A DNA stretch of 64,000 nucleotides. It comes from Serinus canaria (taxonomy: Eukaryota; Chordata; Aves; Passeriformes; Fringillidae). The stretch is from positions 100,917,990 to 100,981,989 of the forward strand of contig NC_066315.1 in the NCBI RefSeq assembly GCF_022539315.1, written 5' to 3'. Below the pieces are notes generated by a model. That model saw nothing but the letters and a program-made list of their open reading frames with translations, was not told where the DNA came from and searched no databases. The position numbers and the translations under genes are program-made. This document shows, piece by piece, positions 43,206 to 54,169 of this stretch; position 1 is the first letter of the stretch; each line of letters opens with the position of its first letter.

Positions 43206-45282
43206 GTGCTATGCTTGCCTCTGGTTTTGGTTATAAATACAAAGTTTGTTTTTCTCTAGTGTAATTTTTAGTGTAATTTTGCAGATAAATTGAAATTTAG
43301 AATACAACGAAGGAGGCTGTACTTTAATATCTCACACAGTTCTCCTCTCTGATATTTTTTGACTGACACAGTTTCTTTTCCACAATTAATTTCTTTTCTA
43401 CTTCCAAAATTTTCACATAGAAATCAAACTGTATCCTGACTTCTTGTATTTAGAGATACAGCACCCTTTGGATGAGCCTTAAAGCAAGGCAAGGTGAGGC
43501 CACAAACAGTTGTGACTGTATAAGGAGCAGAAGCCTCAGTGTACAGGCTGCATGCAGCATCAGCCCATATTCTGCTGTACTGTTGCAGTTCTTGGGGCTT
43601 GAACCCATGTAGTCTGTCCTGCCCAGAGAGGACAAGAACCAGATTAAATCAGACAGATTAAATCTTTTTGAATAGCAACATGAAGACCTATTAATATATA
43701 ACTAATATATAGAGAGGAACATGTCATCTCTGGAAAATCTGGCTCAGATTTTATATGTCAGTCAGCACACAATCATAGATACTGGGATAACCTTTAACTA
43801 AACCATAAAAGTTTAACTTTAGTTACAATAAAGACACAATCTTGCTTTCAATAATGGCCACAAGGCCACTGACAAGGGTGTAGATGCTTTCATTTCTTCA
43901 CAGTTTATTCTCCTTGGCAGGTACTTGTGATTCTGCTGTGGACACTGAAACTGCGTGGTAACAGATCCTAAGTCAGAAAAGTTACAATTGCACCTGGAAA
44001 ACCAGGACAGCTTTAACTCCTCCTCTAAAGTGATCCATGCACAGAAAATGAGGGAAGCTAAGTTAAAGACCCATGGAAGGGAAAATTACAACTGAAACTA
44101 TGATGGTCCTACTTACTAAACTGGCAAACTACTGCTTTGAAGGAAAACATGTCAATTATTTGTGAAATCAAAGGTAAATGCAGCAAAGCCAAACTTCTCA
44201 GTGTGGTGGTTTGCAAAAAAGGGATGCTCTGGCTGCAAGGCAGATGGAAATAACAGATAAGCCAAACCCCTGACTTTATTAAAATCTATTGTTCTTACCA
44301 CTGTTATTATTGTGAGTTAGAATTAAAGCTCTTTCTCTCAGGAAGTATTGAGCTTCATACTGTAGACTTCAATATTGTAAAACTGAAGAAAGAGATCAGA
44401 ATAGGCACTTAAAAGTAATTAAAACAAACAGGCAAGAAAGCAGCCATCCCTCTTTGTTCATCTACAAATGGAGAGCTGCTCCCTTCCTTAAACAGGGAGG
44501 ACCTGCTCCAGCACTCCAAAGTGGCAATTGAAATTGGGAGGTGAAGTGCTGGCATCAGAAGCTTCACTTTGCTCTGCATTCCTGAAGGGGATGAAAGCCT
44601 CCTCTCCATCCCTTTTAATTTAATGGTAATTATGCTATTACTTTCAGTAAGAAAAGCACGAGGCAGAGAGTCCTGCAAGAAGCAATATTGTTTAGGAAAA
44701 GTTAACTGCTTTTCTTTCCCTATGTCACTCTGGTCATCAGAAAAAAATGAATGGAAGTCTGTTTTCTAACTGGCAGCTCTTTCCAAATTTGCAGTAGAAA
44801 TCCAAGTTGTCCCAGCTCCTGAGCCTTTCAGCTCGTGGTTTCACTTGGCCCAAATGAGTTCCTAAGGCCAGCTCTTTGGGGTCTAACAGGAACCTCCCAT
44901 CTGAGGGTCACAGGGTGGCTGTATGGACACAGGACCATGCAAACAATGCAAACAGCCTCTCTGCTTGCAGGAGTCCCCAAGGGCACAGTGCAAAACAACA
45001 GAACCAGGATTCCCCGTTTGCCTGTCAGTGTGCCAAGCCAGGGTGAACTGGCTGAGAAGGGGAAAGCCTTGTGTGCAACTTCCATCACTGTGTAGCCCAA
45101 ATACATACTGATAGGTCATTTTCTGTCTGTACTGTGCAAATTAAACACTTGCCTGCCAGAAGAGAAGCCATTATCTCATTAATACCTTTACTGATGTCAT
45201 GCTTGTTTATTATTGATTTAATTACAATGAAGTATAATTAAGAACAAATTATAGGAATATGCCTTGTTTATGATTCTTTAAA

Positions 45283-45308
45283 AAAGAGAGAGAGAAAGAG
45301 AGAGAAAA
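45283..45308. repeat. GA-rich microsatellite
   Basis: Interrupted (AG)n: two AG blocks with AAAGAG interruptions. Confidence 0.85.
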
Positions 45309-46924
45309 GGTCAGGCCATGCAGCTAGTACACAGATTAACCCATGCTCATCTGAGTCATTTCCACTGAAATGACCAGGAGTACTTGCATAACTTATGGGC
45401 TCTGTCCACCCAGCCAGTCTGGTTATGATCTGTAACAAGGTTTGAAAATGAATTTTCCAATCATCTCCACCAACTGCACACTCATTCTGTCCACAGAGCA
45501 TGCAAAAATCAGATTCTTTCTGAAATAAAACATAGACCTACACTCTGTAGGTGCATCAAGGTGCGCTCCAAGCATGCCTCAAATGCACCCCATTACTTAA
45601 GTCCTCTGGACAGCTTTAAAACGTATGCATGATGAGGATATTTTGTTCAAGGGCAAGGGGCCAGACTAAATGCAGTCCAAAGCAAGACCACTAAACTGCA
45701 TATAAATAGAGAGGAAGGGTTATCTTCACCACTTGCATTTAGGTCAGCCTGCTGATCTATCTTCACTGAGATTAATTACTGCCTAAAATAAAAAAGCTCT
45801 TATCTCAGAGCCACTAAATAGTGGAACTCAACCATGAGTCAAAGAAAACTTGGAAATTATTATTAGGGAGAAATTACATGCAAAAAACCTGCATAAAAGA
45901 CACTGAATACTGAAATGATTACTCTGTGAATACAGTTATACACACTGGCAAAGTTTTTAGGTTCCAGTGAGTTAAAACACATCAGTATGCAGAAGTGATA
46001 TATTAAGTTGAAAATACTGGCAAAGTACAAAGACAAAACCCCACAAAATCAATCAATTGTGTAGTATTTAAGAAAATGCAAATGAATCAGGAAATCCAAT
46101 TGTCTATGTAAAAAATTTGTTTATTAGTTTACCCAAAAGTCATATTTATAGATTTTGTCAGTACCATTTTCTAAGTAGAATGTTATTTAATATAAATTAA
46201 ATCAAATGAGGGGACAGTGGGGAAGGGAGGAAGAGTGGCAATTACAGGGGGTGGCTGCTGTTGCACTGGTGAATCCAGAGCTTCTAGAAAATCCTTGCTA
46301 AAGCTAAGATTCATGAACTGTGATTTTACATAATCTCTGTTTTCATGTTTTAAATATCTCAAACTGTCTATATGTAGGAGATGCTGCTTCTGCTGCTGCT
46401 AAGGAATATACACATCCCCCACAGCACTTCACAGCAGAACTGCAGCAGGGATAAATATGCTCTGAAAGGCTTTGATTGGGAAGAAAGCAACAACCATTAT
46501 TTCTGCCTCTTGCAAAATATGTTAATGAACCCAAAGTCCCTGGGCCCCTGATGTTATTATTTAGCTCTCAAATCAGACTACTTTACATGCACCAATCCAA
46601 CGGGGTCTGAAGCTGGTGCACAAACCAAGATGTGAACTGAAAAGTCATAGGACCGTGAACACCTGTTGACTTCAGGGCTGGTTTAACTTTGCAGGATCTG
46701 AGAGCAGCATCTGGCAGCTTCTCTGCTTCATTCAGGCATTAGCCACAGTATTGTTACCACACATATCCCAGACAGGGGCTGCTGAAGCTGCTGGAGCACT
46801 CATCAATGGCAACATCCATAGCATTTCTTGACGGCCACCGGGGCAAACTAGTGCATCACAGAGCTCATCCCCTCCAGGCAGGGTGGCGGCTGCCAGGACT
46901 CAGCTGGAGCTAGCAAGGCACATG

Positions 46925-47150
46925 GCCTCGCTATTCTTCCCCCAAAGTGAAATCCTCCTGGGCAGCTGACCGTCCCTCCGGCTGAGCCCAGCACCTGGAG
47001 TTCGTGCCCCGGGCAGGGTTGTCACCTTCCATTCGCTCCGGCCGCCACTCTCCGGTGGGAAAAGCGGCACGTCGAGCACAGATGTGCGAAAAGCTAACCC
47101 TGCTAACCCTGGCAACCCTCACTAAACGGGAAAAAACTGGTGCCGTCACT
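46925..47150. promoter_or_regulatory. CpG-rich patch in MTCL1 intron 1
   Basis: About 15 CpG dinucleotides in some 225 bp, in an intron that is otherwise CpG-poor. It includes CTCCGGCCGCC-like sequence and, at about 47094-47120, two GCTAACCCT units followed by GGCAACCCT. This could be an intragenic regulatory element or the start of a shorter MTCL1 isoform. No exon structure is visible. Confidence 0.35.
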
Positions 47151-50100
47151 GTGCATCATTTTTGCTCTGCAAAAGCCTTTGACATCCACAAATCCCTGCA
47201 GGTTAATAAAAGAAGCGGTGGAATTACTCCCCCTGAGTTCAGCGCTAGGCTGCAACTCAAAGAGCTACAGTTTCAAGTGAGTAAAGAAACACAATGTAAC
47301 CCCTTATGACACACATTGTGATTTTAAACAAAAATGAACCTAGTTTAGATGCATCAGAGTGGAATACCGGGCCTGCAGTGGTCCCTTGGTCAATTTATAT
47401 CCAGAATATGTCACAGTAACAAATGAATGCAGAAAGAAAAAAAGACAAAGCAGGACAAAAATGACAGTCATCTAATAAATCCAAGATAGTATATTGTCTG
47501 TGCTAATCCACTCTGCAGCAGCATTTCCAGCATATCGAACTTGCAGCAACACAGGCACAAATAGAAGGGCAGGTAAAGAAAAGCACAGCAAGCACCAGGT
47601 TTATTTTAAGGGCTGTAGGAAGTGTCACGCCTCGTGTAGGAGGCGGCTTTCACATTTGGGCCATGAAGGGTGCAAAGAGAAAAGGGGCGTGTGTTGTGAC
47701 TAAAACACCGCTGCTGTTTCTGCTAGCACATTCATTTAATTAACACAGTCTAAACTAAAGTTTGGCTGAGACAAAGAAAAAACATCTCTAATTGCTAAAA
47801 TTTGGGCCCCTTTCCTAAAGATTCCTCACCCTTCAGAGGGCTCTACACCACAAAGGGTTTCTTTCCAAGTTTCCCAAGGACCTGCATGGTGAATGACACT
47901 TCTCCGTGTGCTGGACACTTTAAAGCAAACTTGAAAATCAACCACTTGTGTGGGCAGTGTTTTGCTTCTACTAACAGGACTGATGAGCAATAACTAAAAC
48001 TTTATCTACTACCAGCAGTTGCCAAGGATTTCCTGGTCCAGCAGAGTCAGGCACCATGACAAAATTTCTCTTTTTAGACATCAACAACTAAGTGATATAT
48101 TTTAAAATGCTGCTGTAGTATTACAGTCTTCCCCCACAGGTAGCTGAAATAAGGTCATGCAAGGAAGACATGAAACTGAAATTAATGGTGAAATTTCACA
48201 GAGATAGTAGATGAGAGGCTTCTCAGTGTAAACACGTCTCCTCATGCACTTCACCTACAGGCTTAGCTTTGCAGCTAGTTAGCTATGGCTAGAGCCAAAT
48301 TCTTATCTAGGGTAAAGTCCTGGAAATACATAAGGTGGAAACTTGATACCAAGTTAAAATCTGGCTCATGGTATAAGAAGTCTGAGATGTTTGCAGAAGC
48401 AGCAGCTTGCTCTGCATTCTGGGAGACTTTCTAGTATTTAGTGTGTCGAAACAAAAACAAATGATTGTGTTTGTTTTGGTTTTTTATTTCTGATAAAACT
48501 TTAATCTCTAGTAATCTTTAGCTCTAAGTCTCTGTGTGTGTGTATCTTCTATAACATGTAACAGACACATGAAAGATACATGAAGGACCTTCCAACGTGA
48601 AAGTTAAAATTCCCCGAAAAAGACTTTATGTTCTCTTAGGGCTGTACTCCAGCTGCAGGGAGGGATAAGGAGGAGTGAAAACCACAAAATTTGGCTTGTG
48701 GCCATGCTCAGGAAATTAACAGTTTCTTCTGGGATTTATCTAATCATTTGTCTATTTACAGTTGACAGCATCCCTGTTATCCCTTAGCCCCCTCTGGAGA
48801 AACACAGCTCACTCCAATGCCAACCAAGAGAAATGCATTGTAAAAAACACATGGAACAAACCCACAAGTAAACAACTCAGACAGTGATGTGGTTTTGATT
48901 TGTAGACTTTTTAACAGGTTTTCCTAGGAAAGGCGAATGAGGTTTGGGAATTCTCCTGATAATTTTTGCACCACTGGGCTGTTTCCAGCCATTTTGAGAG
49001 AGGAGCAGAACTAAGACCTCACACCCCAAGGTGGCCCAGCAAAGCAGACAATGTACTCATTTCCCTCAGAAGAGGCAATGGTGTTACCTCATGGCTTTCC
49101 AGGCACCAGGACATGCCCACCAAAGAAACCAGTCTGTATTATCCTACCAGACTCAGAAATACTTTTAACATGATAAAGTCACAATCTGAATCAAAAAAGT
49201 GGAAAAAGAGGAAACAACTGCTGTAGATGATGAAGACATCAAGGTGAAAGATCTGAAGACATTGTTGCGCAGGGTGAAAGATTTGGAATGAAGCAGAGTG
49301 AAGTTCTTCGCCTAAGACTTGCCATTGTCTACTAGGTCCCATGGTCACAGGGGGGACACACAAACAAGGGTCTGTCCTAGACAATTCAAACACACTTCCC
49401 CTCCCCCCCCCCAGTTTCCCATAGTTAAAAATCACTTTCAGCATAAAGAAAGAGAGCTTGACACACACTCTGTAACGGGTTTAAGTATATAATACTCATA
49501 TACTTGTTCAAATCATGTGATGCAAAGGGATGCTCTTGGACTTCCTAACTTCTAATGGCAGTGCCAGTTAGCTACTCCTTAAGCAATTCCCATTATCAAT
49601 TCTGATTTCACTACATCTCCTCTTGCTTCTAGGCTGTCAAATAAAACAGAGGCTTGTGATAAAGGTTCTCTGTGCTGATCATCTTTTTATAGACTATTAC
49701 ATTTCCCTACCACACTTGAGTTTCCCATGCAATGAGTACTATAAAAGCTTTGCTACAAGCCAATAATTTTTATTGGTCTAGTTTTGTATTATCCTTTTCC
49801 AGATGACCAGCAGTGCCCACAGTATTTCAGGTTCACTCACTGACCTTTGTAACAGCCACAGTTCTATAAAATATTGCCAGACTTTCTGAGTTAGTCTCTG
49901 TTCCCACTGTAATCTAACAATTTTTGCAGATTTTAATTTCTCCTTCTCTCATGACGCTCCCGAGTTTACACAACACACTTAAACAGAAAAGTGCATACTT
50001 ATTTCCTCCAAGTACTTAAGATTTTTGAATAATAAGATTTATTTACCATCCTCTGCCTTCATTTTTCACACGTTCCTCAGGGGTTAACTTTATGTTTAAG

Positions 50101-51335
50101 CTCTCTCTGATCTTTGCTGGACTTGACTTAAGCCAGAAAAACTTAATGTCATCTGAAAATTTTGCTGTATCATTGCTCGTTCCTTTTTCCAGTTCACTAA
50201 GCAGCACCAGACCTGGCAAAGAACCTTGCAGCACCCCTGCTGTTACCCTTTTGCTATGCTGAATATTGTTTCGTGTACCTTAGCCAAAACCCCTTAATGA
50301 GCCTAGCCTGTATCTTTATCACTCTTGTTTCCCAAGGTTATACACAAAAGTGCAGTTCTTATTTGAGTAAGAATCCTAGATTTACATGGATTTCCATGGT
50401 TATTTTGCTTGACAACAGGGAGTTCCAAATATCAGGGAGCAAATATTGTTTTCACCAGAGGCAGAGTCAAACAGTGGCTGTGGTTACAGGATTATCTCAG
50501 TTTATCTTATTTATAGATCTTTATGGATGTAGCTTCTTTGCTCTGCCAAAAGATCAGATTGTAAGTACAAGTCCAACTAAAGGTTCCCACAGGTCAATGC
50601 AGCTCAGAGCTCGACTGAATTTAGCTTTCCTGTTTCTTCGAGGATGGATTCCTACTGATTACTTTTCTACCTTTACAAGGATGCAATGACACTTTTTTCT
50701 TGCTGCTCTTGTTGTTCTATTAGTACTTCACAGCGAGTGGCTTCACTTTCCAGTGATAAAGTAACACAATAATCAGAGCATATAATGTTGTCATCCTTTC
50801 CACATCAAATGAGGGAACCTGTTCCTTTGGCTTTTCCTAAAGGGTGATACTGAGGAAAACAGTTCCTGGAAAGCAAAGTTCTGCTAACCAGTAGAGTGTT
50901 TGCGGTGCTTTAGAAAGAGCCAGGGTTTGCTGAGCTACCGCCACGTCAACCAGACGCAACATTGCCACAGTACATGTTGCATCGGACTGACGTTCATCCA
51001 GCGCCCAGAAATCGGGCTTTGCAGGGAGCCGCGATCATACGCTCAGGTCCCTTAACTGTCCTTAAGCCGCGCCGCGGTCCCGCTTCGTGGGGGTGGGGGA
51101 GGAGGGGGAGGAGGCGCCCGGCTGGCTCTCCCTGCCCCTATTTCTCTCCTGCGGGTAAAATTTGGCATTTGGTCCAGCGAGGGCCGGGGTCCCATGGGAG
51201 GTGACTCCAGGCAGCGCGAATATTCTTACCCCCTTCCAAGCGCGGTCCCCACACTCCCGGGCAGGAGGGGGCTGCGTTTCTACCGCTGCCGCCTCCTACC
51301 CTGCCCTTCCCTTCCCAGCCGAGGGCGATGCTCAC

Positions 51336-52220
51336 CTTGAGGTACTCGTTCTCCGAGCGCAGCTCCTCCACCTCCCGCTGCAGCTCCTCCGGGGCTGCCG
51401 GCGGCGGCTCCCCGCGGCTCGGGGCTCTCCCCCCGCCCGTGGCCGCAGGTAGCGCATCCCCGCGGGAGCCGAGGGCCGGCGGAGCTCCGCGCCCGGGGCC
51501 GGGGCCGGGGCCGTGGCTGGCGCGGGGCTGCTCGGCGGCGGGATGAGCGGCGGCATGAGCGGCGGGCTGCTCCCGCTCCCGGTCGCTTGAGCCGGTGCCG
51601 GACTCGGCGTCGCTGCTGGCGGCCGGAGCCAGGCGCTGCTCGTCGGAAAGCGGCTCGGAGGGGCAGTCGGAGAGGTCGGAGCTGCTGTCCGTGTGGCCGA
51701 CGCGGGCCAGCGCCGCAGCCGCATGGCCGCTGCCCGCCGCGGCTCCCCGCTTCGCCTTCCTGCCCTTGCCGGGCGGCGGGGCCGCCTCCCCGCCGGGCTG
51801 CCGCCCCGCGCCCCGGCCGCCGGGCCCCGGCTCCGGACCGCGAGCTGCACGCTTGGAGCAGGGGGCGGCCTTGGCGCCCGCCCTGCAGACGGCGGTGACG
51901 GCGCCGGGGGCCGCCTTGCCCCCCGGGGCGGCGGGGCGGCGGGAGAGGCGGCCCGGCGCCGCCAGGAGCCCCGCGGAGGGCTGGTGGACGCCCGGGTGCG
52001 GCGACGAGGGCGCCCGGGCGGGGAGGCCGGGGGACTTGGGGGGCGCGGGCGGAGGCTTGGCGGCGGCGCGGGCGTGCAGGTCCTTGAGGAAGGGTCTGGC
52101 GGGCGACGGGGCGCGGTGCAGCCGCTTCTTCTCGGCGTGCGGGTGGTGGTGGCCGGGCGAAGGCGGCGGCGGCCGCAGCGCGTCGCCGGGCCCCGGTCCG
52201 GGGCCGTTCAGCGCCTCCAT
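51336..52220 (-). CDS. MTCL1: MTCL1 exon 1 (start codon, residues 1-295)
   Basis: This is the first coding exon of microtubule cross-linking factor 1. From family knowledge, MTCL1 bundles and stabilises microtubules, binds the polarity kinase PAR1/MARK, and organises non-centrosomal microtubules in epithelia and the axon initial segment. The ATG at 52220-52218 sits in a strong Kozak context (G at -3, G at +4) and opens with MEALNGPG. Residues 32-51 contain RLHRAPSPARPFLKDLHAR and residues 179-195 contain SSSDLSDCPSEPLSDEQ; both match what I recall of vertebrate MTCL1. A basic GRKAKRG patch lies at 153-159. Most of 52-175 and 218-275 is low-complexity Pro/Ala/Gly. The coiled coil begins at about 278 (EELQREVEELRSENEYLK) and runs into exon 2. 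The exon ends AAG|GTGAGC, phase 0. The frame stays open upstream of 52220, but no in-frame ATG was found there. Identification is firm; exact start is very likely. Confidence 0.95.
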
Positions 52221-52351
52221 GGCGTGGGCCGGGGGCGGCGGGGCGGCAGCGGCGGCCGCGGGGGCGCCCGGCGGCGGCAGGAGCGGTGGTCCCCGCGGGG
52301 CGCGGCGACAGGACGGGCAGCCTCCTCCAGCCTCCCTGCTCGCTCTCTCAT
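52208..52351 (-). other. Upstream ORF (47 codons) overlapping the MTCL1 start
   Basis: An ATG at 52351-52349 with G at -3 and A at +4 opens a 47-codon frame beginning MRERAGRLEEAARPVAAPRG. It ends at TGA 52210-52208, 13 nt past the first base of the MTCL1 ATG and in a different frame. If the AUG lies in the mRNA, ribosomes that use it bypass the MTCL1 start unless they leaky-scan past it or reinitiate. The peptide is Arg/Pro-rich and I recognise no domain. The likely role is translational control rather than a functional peptide. Confidence 0.5.
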
Positions 52352-52507
52352 CACTTCTGTTTCTCCCAGCCACAGCCCTCACACTTTTCTTTCTCGATCC
52401 CCCTCTTCCTGCCCCCCCCACCCCCACCTTCTCCTCCTCCTCGCCGCTCTCTCCTGAGCACTGATTTGTTTCAATAAATCGAGCCCAAATCCCCCGGTGG
52501 CAGCCGT

Positions 52508-52560
52508 CTCCTCCTCCTCCTCCTCCTCCTCCTCCTTCTCCTCCTTCTTCTTCCCCTCCC
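52508..52560. repeat. (CCT)n/(CTT)n repeat; GGA/GAA in the MTCL1 leader
   Basis: About nine CTC-type triplets followed by TTC-interrupted copies on the plus strand. In the sense RNA of MTCL1 this is a GGA-rich purine tract, of a type able to form two-layer G-quadruplex structures. The copy number is likely polymorphic. Confidence 0.85.
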
Positions 52561-52695
52561 GCTCCCCTCTCCGCCTAGCTCAGCTTGATGCTGCTCAAGT
52601 TGTGATGCAGCCCAAAAACCCGATCTTTTTCCCCTCAATCCGAGGCAAAGGCGTGTTTTCCCGGCTGCCTTCGCCTCCGCTTGCAAACCCCCCGC

Positions 52696-52722
52696 TCAGC
52701 CCACCGGCGCCGCTAACCCCAT
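52696..52722 (-). other. Short upstream ORF (8 codons) in the MTCL1 leader
   Basis: ATG at 52722-52720 has G at -3 and G at +4, a strong initiation context, and encodes MGLAAPVG followed by TGA. It lies about 500 nt before the MTCL1 start. Its relevance depends on transcription starting upstream of 52722, which the TATA-like element would give. A short uORF far from the main start usually allows reinitiation downstream. Confidence 0.4.
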
Positions 52723-52886
52723 CACTGCCCCGGCTCCAGCCGCCGCCTCCGCCCGGCTCCTGAAATAGCCCCGCGGCTGCCGGGGCCGCTCCGACTCGGC
52801 GCTGCCCGCCCGTGCGCAGGATCCGCCCCCTCTGACAACCAGCCAGGCAGCTCTCCTCCCGCCCGGCAAACTACTTTCCTCGCACG

Positions 52887-52896
52887 CTTTATTATA
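52887..52896 (-). promoter_or_regulatory. Candidate TATA-like box for MTCL1
   Basis: The minus strand reads TATAATAAAG at 52896-52887, at the upstream edge of the CpG island. A box here would place initiation near 52860-52866 and give a leader of about 640 nt. CpG-island promoters often lack TATA and use dispersed starts, so this is a positional guess from one motif. Confidence 0.3.
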
Positions 52897-52967
52897 GGGA
52901 CGCCTCTGCCAGCCTCTTCCTATCAGAAAGCCTCATTTAGGGAGAAATTTTGATTTCCCAGTCATGA

Positions 52968-52977
52968 GCTATATAGC
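52968..52977. promoter_or_regulatory. Palindromic GCTATATAGC near the promoter
   Basis: A perfect 10-bp palindrome containing TATATA, about 75 bp upstream of the TATA-like box. It reads identically on both strands, so it could serve as a TATA element in either direction. Short palindromes are common by chance. Confidence 0.2.
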
Positions 52978-53399
52978 GTTGCCCGTTTCGGTTGTTTTGG
53001 GTTTTTTTTTCCCCCGAGCTTAGACTTCATGGAAACGGTCTCTCCAGGGACTGGCAGCAGCAAAACAACAGCCACCGCATTATCTCCCTGCTCAAGGCAG
53101 ATACAGGTTCACCTAGAGGCAGAGCCGAGTATCCGAGGATATCAGCAACTTCCTGGCTGTGGCTGAACTACGAAAGGCACGGACCCGTCCTTTTGGAGTA
53201 CGGGGATATGAAATTGCAGCCCTTACATTTGCAAAGCACCCGGAGAGTAAACGAAAGGGAGAAGAGGCTCGGCAGTGGGAAATAGGCACAGCCTTAATGG
53301 GGAGAGCAGAGCAGCACCAGCCGGGATGTTTCTGATTCTTCCGCTGGGACACAGCGGACCTTGTAGTAGCCGCGGTGGCTGCCGTATCTGTCAGACGAA

Positions 53400-54160
53400 A
53401 GTAAATGCGTGCTTAGCTTCTGAAGTCCTTGGGAGGCGCGGATCACCCAAGTGATCTGGATGTCTGGATGTCAGGGACTGCAGCGCTCTGGGGAGAGGAC
53501 AGCCCCGGACGTTTAGGGGGACATGGGAGCGTGGGCAGCACCCTGCGGCGCTCCAGGTCCCCCGCTCCGCTCCTCTGGGCTCAAAGCATTTTCCCTAAAG
53601 GCAAAAGCCCCAAGGTCTGCTGAAGCCTGAGGGCAGCAGGCGCCGCGGGGCGGGTGGCCAAGGCGAGACCGGACAGCTGCTTCTGGCAGTGCCAGGCCGG
53701 GGCCGGGGCCAGGCCACGTTGCCCGGGGAAGAGAGAGGACTGCTCGGGCATCCCCGGTCCTTTCTCCTGATAAACGAGGGGAACACTGATTTATCCTGAG
53801 GAATAGCGCTGCCGCAGGAGCATGCAACAGGTAGTGCTTACTTTGTAAAGGCTGCAAAGGTGAAACAAATATAAATCATTCAAATCAGAGCTGTATTTAC
53901 AGGTCTCCAGGAATTGGGAGCAGCACCACGACAGCGCCCTGGGCAGGCGGCGTGGGCAGCGCCAGCCGGGAGAGCGGTGATGGGCTGGATGCCGGCGGGG
54001 CAGGGGGCGAGGGCGGCTCCAGCCCCGGGATCCAGCCGGGACTTGGATCGGCAGCGGAGGGGGAGAGGAGGCCAGGGCCTCTCGACAGGGCGGTGTGGTC
54101 CTTCCGCGAGTGGGCAGGCGATGAAAGCTCTGCTCCGGGGCACCCTGCGGTGATGCCAAG
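53400..54160. promoter_or_regulatory. Second CpG-rich block upstream of MTCL1
   Basis: A separate GC- and CpG-rich block lies about 0.6 kb upstream of the main island, with less GC-rich sequence between them. It includes GGGGCC-type runs at about 53696-53712. Frames open here on both strands but none has recognisable protein features, which is expected where stop codons are rare. It could be a promoter shoulder, an enhancer, or the start of a divergent non-coding transcript. Confidence 0.5.
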
Positions 54161-54169
54161 CTGTGTTGT

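Larger units (their letters stand above)
51060..52860. promoter_or_regulatory. CpG island over MTCL1 promoter and exon 1
   Basis: A sharp rise in GC content with very frequent CpG, set in AT-rich surroundings, covers the first part of intron 1, all of exon 1 and the inferred leader. This is the usual signature of a germline-unmethylated promoter and supports exon 1 as a genuine first exon. Edges were judged by eye. Confidence 0.85.
52221..52860 (-). other. MTCL1: Inferred MTCL1 5' UTR
   Basis: GC-rich leader directly upstream of the MTCL1 start codon. The outer boundary is inferred from a TATA-like box at 52896-52887 and could be wrong by hundreds of bases; a spliced leader is not excluded. 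As mRNA the leader contains a GGA/GAA-rich purine tract (about 52560-52508) and two upstream AUGs, at 52722 and 52351. A GC-box-like CCGCCCCCTC at 52823-52832 and a TGCGCA core near 52813 lie near its 5' end. Confidence 0.5.

Noticed and set aside
52221..52427. N-terminal extension of MTCL1 from a non-ATG start
   Set aside because: The frame is open to a GTG at 52427, but the ATG at 52220 has an excellent Kozak context and matches the family N-terminus.
51595..52464. Long plus-strand open frames (289, 254 and 103 codons) opposite MTCL1 exon 1
   Set aside because: They lie in the CpG island, where stops are rare on both strands. The minus strand carries clear MTCL1 motifs and a splice donor; the plus-strand products are Arg/Ala/Gly noise.
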